Shown here piece by piece: positions 9,553 through 16,387 of a DNA stretch of 64,000 nucleotides. Location: contig NZ_FNSA01000003.1 of NCBI RefSeq assembly GCF_900104775.1, positions 3,534,001 through 3,598,000 on the forward strand, given 5' to 3'. The first letter of the stretch is position 1. Each line of letters starts with the position of its first letter. A program made the translations under genes and the position numbers. The notes under the pieces are model-generated. The model worked only from the letters and a program-made list of their open reading frames with translations. It had not been told where the DNA came from and searched no databases. This DNA comes from Tsukamurella tyrosinosolvens (GTDB lineage Bacteria > Actinomycetota > Actinomycetes > Mycobacteriales > Mycobacteriaceae).

Positions 9553-10829
9553 TGAGCAGCGCCCCCGCCCTCCTGCGTCTCGCCACCGCGGGTTCCGTCG
9601 ACGACGGCAAGTCCACCCTCGTCGGGCGCCTGCTCTACGACACGAAGTCGGTGCTCGCCGACCAGATCGACGCCGTCACCCGCGCGTCGGTCGACAAGGG
9701 CCTCGACACCCCGGACCTGTCGCTGCTGGTCGACGGCCTGCGCGCCGAGCGCGAGCAGGGCATCACCATCGACGTGGCCTACCGCTACTTCGCGACGCCC
9801 AACCGGTCCTTCATCCTCGCCGACACCCCCGGTCACGTGCAGTACACCCGCAACACGGTGTCCGGCGCCTCGACCGCGCAGGTCGTGATCCTGCTGACCG
9901 ATGCGCGCAAGGGCGTCATCGAGCAGACCCGCCGGCACGCCGCGGTGCTGTCGCTGCTGGGCGTGCCGCGCCTGGTGCTCGCGGTGAACAAGATCGACCT
10001 GGTCGAGGACCCGGCGTCGGTCTTCCAGGAGATCTCCGCGGAGTTCCGCGCGCTGACGGGCTCGCTGGGCTGGGCCGACGACGCCGTCCATGCGATCCCC
10101 GTTTCGGCGCTGCACGGCGACAACGTCGCGTCGCGCTCGGACCAGACGCCGTACTACGACGGCCCGTCGCTCATCGAGCACCTGGAGTCGATCCCGACGG
10201 ATCCCGACACGAAGCCGATCGGGTTCCGCTTCCCGGTGCAGTACGTGATCCGCCCCCGTACCCCCGAGTACCCCGATTACCGCGGCTACGCCGGTCAGGT
10301 GGCCGCGGGCACCGTCGACGTGGGCGACGAGGTGCTCGTGCTCCCCGCCGGCACCCGGAGCCGGGTCGAGCGCATCGACACCCCCGACGGCGCGCTCGCC
10401 TCCGCGCACACCGGGCGCTCGGTGACGGTCGTGCTCGCGGACGACGTGGACGTGAGCCGCGGCGACCTGATCGTCTCCGCCGCCGACGCCCCCGAGCCGC
10501 GCCAGCAGTTCGAGGCCACGGTGTGCTGGCTGGCCGAGAAGCCGCTGCGCATCGGCGCGCGGCTGCTGCTCAAGCACGGCACCAAGACGACGCAGGCGAT
10601 CGTCGGCGGGCTGGACGCGGTGTTCGACGAGCAGAACCTCACCGTCGGCGAGGGCACCACGCTGGAGCTGAACCAGATCGGCCGGATCTCGATCCAGACC
10701 GCGGAGCCGATCGTCGCGGACGACTACGACAAGAACCGGGAGATGGGCTCGTTCCTGCTCATCGATCCCGCCGGCGGCAACACCCTCGCCGCGGGCCTGG
10801 TCGGGAACGCCCTGTCCCACCTGGTCTGA
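9552..10829 (+). CDS. cysN: Sulfate adenylyltransferase subunit 1 (CysN), GTPase
   Basis: 425 residues. GTPase that drives APS synthesis with CysD. G motifs: GSVDDGKST (G1), DTPGHVQYTRN (G3) and NKIDL (G4), followed by EF-Tu-like domains 2 and 3. It ends at VGNALSHLV, whereas M. tuberculosis CysNC continues about 190 residues with an APS kinase domain; that domain is absent and no cysC lies in the window. So PAPS, if made at all, must come from a gene elsewhere. It overlaps cysD by one base and is followed by a strong hairpin. Confidence 0.96.
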   Translation: MSSAPALLRLATAGSVDDGKSTLVGRLLYDTKSVLADQIDAVTRASVDKGLDTPDLSLLVDGLRAEREQGITIDVAYRYFATPNRSFILADTPGHVQYTRNTVSGASTAQVVILLTDARKGVIEQTRRHAAVLSLLGVPRLVLAVNKIDLVEDPASVFQEISAEFRALTGSLGWADDAVHAIPVSALHGDNVASRSDQTPYYDGPSLIEHLESIPTDPDTKPIGFRFPVQYVIRPRTPEYPDYRGYAGQVAAGTVDVGDEVLVLPAGTRSRVERIDTPDGALASAHTGRSVTVVLADDVDVSRGDLIVSAADAPEPRQQFEATVCWLAEKPLRIGARLLLKHGTKTTQAIVGGLDAVFDEQNLTVGEGTTLELNQIGRISIQTAEPIVADDYDKNREMGSFLLIDPAGGNTLAAGLVGNALSHLV

Positions 10830-10848
10830 CGAGGTCACGGTCCGAAAG

Positions 10849-10904
10849 TCGGGTTCTACGACGGTCCGCGGGAGGATTCCGCCGCGGACGGCCGTAGGGC
10901 CCGA
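10849..10904. terminator. Long hairpin between cysN and the Eis-type gene
   Basis: Arms 10849-10871 and 10882-10904 are 23 bases each and pair with only a few mismatches around a ten-base loop. It lies between two convergent genes, so it can serve both strands. There is no U tract on the plus strand (TTCTCGG follows), as is common for actinobacterial terminators. Confidence 0.8.
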
Positions 10905-10919
10905 TTCTCGGTCTCCGCG

Positions 10920-12164
10920 TCAGAACATCTCGACGGCCCATGCCCGACGGGGGCTGAACAGCATCAGGTCGGCGCGGGCGGCGGCCCCGTGGGAGAGCTC
11001 CCGGACCGACCCGACGGCGACGCGGCGTGCGACCGGCTCGTCGGAGAGCCACAGCCGGCCGAGGTCGGTGACGTCGAGCGCGAGGTCGGCGGCTTCGTCG
11101 GTCGGCGTGCAGGTGCCCGCTCCCCCGTCGGTGGAGAGCAGGAACCGCCCGTGCGCCGGGCCGGGGCCGGCACCGTCGAACCCCGGATCGGTCACGTCGA
11201 CCACGAGCCGGCCCGGCGCGGCGTAGGTGCGGGCCGCGAACAGCGCAGGCACGTCGAAGGGCCGGATCCACAGGAAGTCGGTGCGGTTCGACGGCTGCAC
11301 GGTGCGCGGGTCGACGGGGACGGTCGTGGCGATGTCGTCGAGCGGCCGCTGCGAGGCCTCCACCCAGAGCACCCAGTCGATGCTCATCGCGAACGACCAC
11401 AGGTCGCGCTCCGCGGCGGCGTCGACGCCCAGCAGCTCGGTGACCTTCAGCGTGGAGTCGGGGCGGCTGTCGGTCCACTTGGGCGCGACGGTGTACGCGA
11501 GCACGCCCGCGACCTCGCCGGCTCGGCGCAGCACCACGCGCAGCGTCTCGTCGGGGCCGCCGCCGGGCAGGACGCCCGCGGTGCGGCGCAGGTTGATGTC
11601 GAGCTTCGAGACCCGTCCGGGGACGTCGAGCAGCTCGCGGATCCGGATCGACGCGGCGAGGTAGTCCTCGCCGCCGACGTACCGCACCTCGTCGACGGGC
11701 GGCTCCGGCAGTCGGCCGCGGTCGACCGCGATCCGGAGGTCGGTGGACTCCGTGCTCTGCCCGAAGCCGTAGCGGCCGTAGATGGCGTGCTCGGCCGCGA
11801 TGAGGGTGGCCGCCGCGGCGCCGTCGGCGAGGGCGGTCGCGAGGCACTCGCGCATGTGCGTGCCGAGGATGCCGCGGCGACGGTGCGTGGGCAGCACCGT
11901 CACGGCGGAGACCGCGCGGACCGGCACCCGCGCGCCACCGACCGCCGTCAGTTCCTGGTCGAAGGAGAGGAAGGTCCCGACGGTCCGCGCGCCGTCGACC
12001 GCGACCCGGTGGTCGAGCGAATCCAGCTGCGCGGACACCGCTTCGAGCCACTGCTCGGCATCGGGCAGCTTGCTCTGGAAGCCGATGGAGGCGCACTCCT
12101 GGAAGCCGACGAGTTGCTCGCGGGTGGTGACGCGCTGGAAGTCGATACCGCTCGAATCGGTCAT
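10920..12164 (-). CDS. Eis-type GNAT N-acetyltransferase
   Basis: 414 residues, the size of the Eis family (two GNAT-like regions plus an SCP2-like sterol-carrier domain). Acetyl-CoA loop VSAVTVLPTHRRRGILGTHM. The Tyr in AIYGRYGFG (near residue 127) fits the general acid, and the chain ends in Phe (AVEMF), whose carboxylate is the proposed base in Eis. M. tuberculosis Eis acetylates aminoglycosides and host targets. There eis lies between degV and comEA, but in this window that place is empty and this gene sits next to the sulfate transporter. Substrate unknown. The ATG at 12164 was chosen because TACTGT lies seven bases upstream. Confidence 0.85.
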   Translation of the reverse strand: MTDSSGIDFQRVTTREQLVGFQECASIGFQSKLPDAEQWLEAVSAQLDSLDHRVAVDGARTVGTFLSFDQELTAVGGARVPVRAVSAVTVLPTHRRRGILGTHMRECLATALADGAAAATLIAAEHAIYGRYGFGQSTESTDLRIAVDRGRLPEPPVDEVRYVGGEDYLAASIRIRELLDVPGRVSKLDINLRRTAGVLPGGGPDETLRVVLRRAGEVAGVLAYTVAPKWTDSRPDSTLKVTELLGVDAAAERDLWSFAMSIDWVLWVEASQRPLDDIATTVPVDPRTVQPSNRTDFLWIRPFDVPALFAARTYAAPGRLVVDVTDPGFDGAGPGPAHGRFLLSTDGGAGTCTPTDEAADLALDVTDLGRLWLSDEPVARRVAVGSVRELSHGAAARADLMLFSPRRAWAVEMF

Positions 12165-12171
12165 ACCGGCA

Positions 12172-12177
12172 ACAGTA
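12172..12177 (-). promoter_or_regulatory. -10 element of probable leaderless promoter (Eis-type gene)
   Basis: TACTGT on the minus strand, seven bases before the ATG at 12164, in the 28-base gap after cysA. It would let the acetyltransferase be expressed apart from the transporter operon. Confidence 0.5.
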
Positions 12178-12192
12178 CCGGCGCGCACAACC

Positions 12193-13191
12193 CTATTTCG
12201 GCGCCGCGATCTCCGGCACGTGCGTGGCGCGGACGTACACGGAATCGCCCTCCGACAGGTCCAGCGCGGTGGCGTCGCCGCGGGTGATCTGCGCCTGGAA
12301 GCGCTCCCCCGTCGCGGCGTTCTTCAGCTCGACGCGCACCTCGAAGCCGAGGTAGACCACGCGCTCGACCTCGGCGCGCAGGACGCCCGCCTCCTCGGAG
12401 GTGAGGCCGCCGGCGCGGGCCAGCTCGGGCGTGCGGCCCACGCGGATGTCGTGCGGGCGGACCAGGACGCCGTTGAGCCGCGCCACGGAGCCGAGGAACG
12501 ACATGACGAACTCGGTCTCCGGGCGGTCGTAGACGTCCGCGGGCGTGCCGACCTGCTCGATCCGGCCCTTGTTGAGCACCGCGATCCGGTCGGCGATGTC
12601 GAGCGCCTCCTGCTGGTCGTGCGTCACGATCACCGTGGTCACGTGTACCTCGTCGTGCAGGCGGCGCAGCCAGGACCGCAGTTCGTCGCGGACCTTGGCG
12701 TCGAGCGCGCCGAAGGGCTCGTCGAGCAGGAGCACCTGCGGGTCGACGGCCAGCGCGCGGGCGAGCGCCATGCGCTGGCGCTGACCGCCCGACAGCTGCG
12801 CCGGGTAGCGCGACTGGAAGCCGGTGAGCCCCACGACGTCGAGCAGGTCGTCGACCTTGGCCTTCACCTTGGCCGCCGGGAGCTTGCGGATCTTGAGCCC
12901 GAAGGCGACGTTCTCGCGCACCGTCATGTGCTTGAACGCCGCGTAGTGCTGGAAGACGAAGCCGATGTCGCGCTGCTGCGGTGTCGCGTGCGTGACGTCG
13001 ACACCGTTGATCTCGACGAGGCCCGAGTCGAGCCGGTCGAGGCCCGCGATCGAGCGCAGCAGCGTCGACTTGCCGGACCCGGAGGGCCCGAGCAACGCGG
13101 TCAGCGACCCGTCGGGGATCTCCAGGGAGACGTCGTCGAGGGCCGCGAAGTCGCCGTAGCGCTTGTTGGCTCCCACCACGTTAATCGTCAT
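12193..13191 (-). CDS. cysA: Sulfate/thiosulfate ABC transporter ATP-binding protein CysA
   Basis: 332 residues. Walker [10 protein letters not shown] near residue 35, Q-loop [14 protein letters not shown], signature LSGGQRQR, Walker [13 protein letters not shown], and the H-loop VTHDQQEA. The C-terminal third is the TOBE-like regulatory domain ([19 protein letters not shown]). It powers sulfate uptake with CysT, CysW and the lipoprotein SubI. Its start overlaps the end of cysW by 11 bases, so it is the last gene of sbp-cysT-cysW-cysA. Confidence 0.97.
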   Translation of the reverse strand: MTINVVGANKRYGDFAALDDVSLEIPDGSLTALLGPSGSGKSTLLRSIAGLDRLDSGLVEINGVDVTHATPQQRDIGFVFQHYAAFKHMTVRENVAFGLKIRKLPAAKVKAKVDDLLDVVGLTGFQSRYPAQLSGGQRQRMALARALAVDPQVLLLDEPFGALDAKVRDELRSWLRRLHDEVHVTTVIVTHDQQEALDIADRIAVLNKGRIEQVGTPADVYDRPETEFVMSFLGSVARLNGVLVRPHDIRVGRTPELARAGGLTSEEAGVLRAEVERVVYLGFEVRVELKNAATGERFQAQITRGDATALDLSEGDSVYVRATHVPEIAAPK

Positions 13192-13999
13192 CGCGGTTCC
13201 TCCTGCGGGTCGCTTCGAGCAGGGACATCACCACCAGCGCGACGAGCGCCAGCAGCATGAGCAGCGTCGCGGCGGCGTACGCCCCGAAGGTGTTGTAGTC
13301 GTCGTGGTTGCGCGAGCTCACCAGCAGGGTGAGCGTCTGCGAGATGCCGGGGAAGTTGGACGAGACCATGAGCACGGCGCCGTACTCGCCGAGCGCGCGG
13401 GCGATCGTCAGCACCACGCCGTAGGTCAGGCCCCAGCGGATCGCCGGCAGCGTGATCCGCCAGAACGTCTGCCAGGCGCTGGCGCCGAGGGTCGCGGCGG
13501 CCTGCTCCTGGTCCTGCCCGATCTCGTGCAGCACCGGCTCCACCTCGCGCACCACGAAGGGCAGCGTCACGAAGGTCGTGGCCAGCACCATGCCGGGCAG
13601 CCCGAAGATGATCCGGAAGCCGAGCGATTCGATGCCGCCGAACCAGCCGCCCACGCCCCACAGCATGATGAGCGCGACACCCACGACGACCGGCGAGACG
13701 GCGAAGGGCAGGTCGACCGCGGCCTGCAGCGCGCCCTTGCCCCGGAACTTCCCGCGCGCCAGGGCCAGCGCGACGAGGACGCCGAAGATCACGTTCAGCG
13801 GCACCACGATCGCGACGATGAGCAGCGAGAGCTGCAGCGCCGAGATCGCGGCCGGGGTGGTGATCCACGCCCAGAACTCGCCGAAGCCGCGCTCGAACGA
13901 GCGGTACAGGATCACGCCGATGGGCAGGACCAGCAGCACCAGCAGGTACAGCAGCGCGACGGACCGGAGGCTCAGCACCGTCTTCCTGGAGAGATTCAC
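13181..13999 (-). CDS. cysW: Sulfate ABC transporter permease CysW
   Basis: 272 residues with six predicted membrane segments, beginning [20 protein letters not shown]. The EAA loop is the expected one ([33 protein letters not shown]). The start is a GTG at 13999 that overlaps the stop of a 21-codon frame (GTGA) and follows GAGGAG. No ATG is available at the usual family start. See the mini-frame at 13996 for the odd junction. Confidence 0.94.
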   Translation of the reverse strand: MNLSRKTVLSLRSVALLYLLVLLVLPIGVILYRSFERGFGEFWAWITTPAAISALQLSLLIVAIVVPLNVIFGVLVALALARGKFRGKGALQAAVDLPFAVSPVVVGVALIMLWGVGGWFGGIESLGFRIIFGLPGMVLATTFVTLPFVVREVEPVLHEIGQDQEQAAATLGASAWQTFWRITLPAIRWGLTYGVVLTIARALGEYGAVLMVSSNFPGISQTLTLLVSSRNHDDYNTFGAYAAATLLMLLALVALVVMSLLEATRRRNRDDD

Positions 14000-14061
14000 T
14001 CGCTGTCCTCCTCGCTGCGCTTGCCGGGGCCACGGCGGGAGGCCGTCACGTCGCCGGTCAT
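13996..14061 (-). CDS. Mini-ORF at the cysT-cysW junction
   Basis: 21 codons ([21 protein letters not shown]) whose ATG overlaps the cysT stop (ATGA) and whose stop overlaps the cysW GTG (GTGA). Its last bases, AAGCG...GAGGAGGACAGCGAGTGA, closely repeat the end of cysT, AAGCGGGAGGAGAACAGCGAATGA. Both copies therefore carry a GAGGAG ribosome site eight bases before a start. The peptide is hydrophilic and unlikely to function as a protein. It may act as a coupling device or be a relic of duplication of the junction. I know of no homologue. Confidence 0.4.
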   Translation of the reverse strand: MTGDVTASRRGPGKRSEEDSE

Positions 14062-14852
14062 TCGCTGTTCTCCTCCCGCTTGGCGGTCCTACTACCGACG
14101 AACCGCATCACCGCCAGCAGTACGAAAGCGATGGCGAGCAGTGCCACGGACACCGCGGACGCGGCCACCTGGTTGTCGACCTCGAGCTGCTGCTGGATGT
14201 ACTGCGAAGCGACCTGCGTCTCGCCGGGGACGTTACCGCCGACGAGGACCACGGAGCCGAACTCGCCGATCGCGCGCGTGAAGGCGAGGCCCGCACCGGA
14301 GAGGATGGCGGGCAGCAGGGTGGGGATGACGATCTTCGCGACGATGACCCGGTTGGGCGCGCCGAGGGAGGCCGCGGCCTCCTCGACCTCACGGTCGAGC
14401 TCGATGAGCACCGGCTGCACCTGCCGGACGACGAAGGGCAGCGTCACGAAGGCCAGCGCGATGACGATGGCCGGCTGGGTCGCGTTGAGCGTCAGCCCGA
14501 TGGGGCTGTCGGGCCCGTACAGCGAGAGCAGCACGATCGACGCGACGATCGTCGGCAGCGCGAAGGGCAGGTCGATGAGCGCGTTGACCACGCCCTTGCC
14601 GGGGAAGTCGTCGCGCACCAGCACCCAGGCGATGACGGTGCCCATGACGACGTTGATCAGCGTCACGAGCAGCGAGACCCACACGGTGATGACCAGCGTG
14701 GAGACGGCGTTCTTCGCGGTGAGCGCCTCCCAGAAGCCCGACCAGCCGTGGTCGAAGGCCTTGGTGGTGATCGCCGCGATCGGCAGCAGCACGATCAGCG
14801 AGATCCACAGCCACGCGACGCCGATGCGCAGCGGGTTGACGAGGCGCCGCAT
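14058..14852 (-). CDS. cysT: Sulfate ABC transporter permease CysT
   Basis: 264 residues, six predicted membrane segments (GVAWLWISLIVLLPIAAITT first). EAA loop at EVEEAAASLGAPNRVIVAKIVIPTLLPAILSG. Partner of CysW in the sulfate importer. The ATG at 14852 overlaps the sbp stop by one base (TGATG). The Lys/Glu-rich end (TAKREENSE) is repeated in the mini-ORF that follows. Confidence 0.96.
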   Translation of the reverse strand: MRRLVNPLRIGVAWLWISLIVLLPIAAITTKAFDHGWSGFWEALTAKNAVSTLVITVWVSLLVTLINVVMGTVIAWVLVRDDFPGKGVVNALIDLPFALPTIVASIVLLSLYGPDSPIGLTLNATQPAIVIALAFVTLPFVVRQVQPVLIELDREVEEAAASLGAPNRVIVAKIVIPTLLPAILSGAGLAFTRAIGEFGSVVLVGGNVPGETQVASQYIQQQLEVDNQVAASAVSVALLAIAFVLLAVMRFVGSRTAKREENSE

Positions 14853-15946
14853 CACTTGCCGCCGTTCTTGTACGCCGCGGCGATCGTGCCCTTGTCGCCG
14901 AACAGCGCCGCGTCGACGGCCGGCCACCCGGTGAGGTCCTTGCCGTTGTTCTTCGCGGCGGTGCCCTTGCCGAGCACGGCACCGAGCTCGTCGACGGTCC
15001 ACAGCCGCTGCGGCTGCGCCGGGAACTGGTGCGCGGTCTCGGCGGCGATCGCCGGGTCGCCCGCCCGGAAGCCCGACCGCGGGATCGCGCGCTGCGCCTC
15101 GGGCGAGAACAGGAAGCCGACGAAGCGCTTCGCCGCCTCAGGGGACTGCGCGGTGTTCACGACGGCCACCGGGAGGTCGATCCGGAAGGACTGCGGCGGG
15201 ATGAAGTACTCGGGCCTGGGCTTGCCCTCCTTCTCGCTCTGCCGCTGCAGGAGCACGGCCTCGCTCTCGTAGCTGAGCAGCACGTCGCCCTGCCCCGATT
15301 CGAACGCGGACGTGGCGTCGCGGCCGGAGCCGGGGCTGACCGTCGTGTGATCGCGGATGAGCTCCTTGACGAAGGCCAGCCCCTTCTCGGGTTCCTGGCC
15401 GCCGTTCGACAGCGCCGCGTACGGCGCGAGGAGATTCCACTTCGCCGAGCCGGAACTCGCCGGGTTCGGCGTGACCACCTCGACGCCGGGCTTGAGCAGG
15501 TCCGCCCAGTCGTGGATGCCCTTGGGGTTCCCGGGGCGGACGACGACGGCGACGAGGGAGGTGAAGGGCACGGACCGCCGCGGGTAGGCCTTCTCCCAGT
15601 CCTTGTCGATGAGCCCGGCCTTGACGATGCGGGTCACGTCGGGCGCGACGGACATGTTCACCACGTCGGCGGGAACGTGCCGCGCGACCTTGCGGGACTG
15701 GTCGCCGGACGCGCCGTAGGACTGCGAGAAGCCCACGTCGGGGTTGGTCTCGCGGAACAGCGGGATGGCCACGTCGAAGGCGGGCTTGGGCGCCGCGAAG
15801 GCGACCAGGTTCACCCGCTTGTCGCCGCTGGAGATGTCGACGCCGTGCGGGTCATCGGTGGAGCCGCCCCCGCACGCCGTGAGCAGCACGGTCAGGGCGA
15901 CCGCGACGATGCTCACAGCACGGCCGCGGAGGCTGGGTCGGATCAC
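14852..15946 (-). CDS. sbp: Sulfate-binding lipoprotein (SubI/Sbp)
   Basis: 364 residues. Lipoprotein signal: SLRGRAVSIVAVALTVLLTAC with lipobox LTAC near residue 24. The mature part matches periplasmic sulfate-binding proteins: NLVAFAAPKPAFDVAIPLF, SYGASGDQSRKV, PADVVNMSV, VTPNPASSGSAKWNLLAPYA and LSYESEAVL. Captures sulfate outside the membrane and hands it to CysTW. The GTG at 15946 follows GAGGAG ten bases upstream; a TTG at 15970 would add eight residues but has no ribosome site. First gene of the transporter operon. Confidence 0.95.
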   Translation of the reverse strand: MIRPSLRGRAVSIVAVALTVLLTACGGGSTDDPHGVDISSGDKRVNLVAFAAPKPAFDVAIPLFRETNPDVGFSQSYGASGDQSRKVARHVPADVVNMSVAPDVTRIVKAGLIDKDWEKAYPRRSVPFTSLVAVVVRPGNPKGIHDWADLLKPGVEVVTPNPASSGSAKWNLLAPYAALSNGGQEPEKGLAFVKELIRDHTTVSPGSGRDATSAFESGQGDVLLSYESEAVLLQRQSEKEGKPRPEYFIPPQSFRIDLPVAVVNTAQSPEAAKRFVGFLFSPEAQRAIPRSGFRAGDPAIAAETAHQFPAQPQRLWTVDELGAVLGKGTAAKNNGKDLTGWPAVDAALFGDKGTIAAAYKNGGK

Positions 15947-15998
15947 GTCTCGCCGTTCTCCTCGGGACAAGGTCAGGCGAGAATCCTACGGAGCGCCG

Positions 15999-16118
15999 TC
16001 AGCGCAGCAGGGCCCACGCGACCACGAGGAGCACCAGCAGCGCGATCAACGCGAGCGTCACCTTCGACTTGGGCACGAGGGCCCGCCATCCGCCGCCTGT
16101 CTCAGACACTCTCGTCAT
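15999..16118 (-). CDS. Mini membrane protein, 39 residues
   Basis: Frame from ATG 16118: MTRVSETGGGWRALVPKSKV, then a single hydrophobic segment TLALIALLVLLVVAWALLR to the end. One predicted membrane helix ending flush with the C terminus. It overlaps the end of the next small gene by 17 bases in another frame and lies 52 bases before the sbp start. M. tuberculosis has small genes (Rv2401, Rv2401A) in the same place between subI and the trehalase gene, which supports its being real. Function unknown. Confidence 0.6.
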   Translation of the reverse strand: MTRVSETGGGWRALVPKSKVTLALIALLVLLVVAWALLR

Positions 16119-16338
16119 TCCCTTCTCCGGCACGCTGACCTGCGACATCGGTGCGACCGGAGCGCTCGAGGCGAGCGTCCAGCGCGTCGGCGACGCGATC
16201 GATGAGAGCGCTGAGGACGCGCACCACCAGCATTGCGATCACTGCGAGTACAACCATCACGAGGCTGACCTGCAGGACGTAGGGCAGCCCGGTGAGCCAC
16301 AGCTCCACCGAGTCCCACCACTGCGCGATCGCATGCAC
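16102..16338 (-). CDS. Small membrane protein, 78 residues
   Basis: Starts at GTG 16338: MHAIAQWWDSVELWLTGLPY, a membrane segment VLQVSLVMVVLAVIAMLVVRVL, an amphipathic basic/acidic helix DRVADALDARLERS and a polar tail. Single-pass protein of unknown function. It lies between the sulfate transporter operon and the trehalase gene, as in mycobacteria. TAGGCT six bases before the GTG makes it a likely leaderless gene and perhaps a promoter for the downstream mini-gene and transporter. Confidence 0.7.
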   Translation of the reverse strand: MHAIAQWWDSVELWLTGLPYVLQVSLVMVVLAVIAMLVVRVLSALIDRVADALDARLERSGRTDVAGQRAGEGNDESV

Positions 16339-16344
16339 CCGACC

Positions 16345-16350
16345 AGCCTA
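16345..16350 (-). promoter_or_regulatory. -10 element of probable leaderless promoter (gene at 16338)
   Basis: TAGGCT on the minus strand, six bases before the GTG. It could also drive the mini-gene at 16118 and the sulfate transporter operon, since no other clear promoter is seen before sbp. Confidence 0.5.
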
Positions 16351-16387
16351 GCGACCGCCGTGCGCGAACCCACCGCCGTGCCTCATC

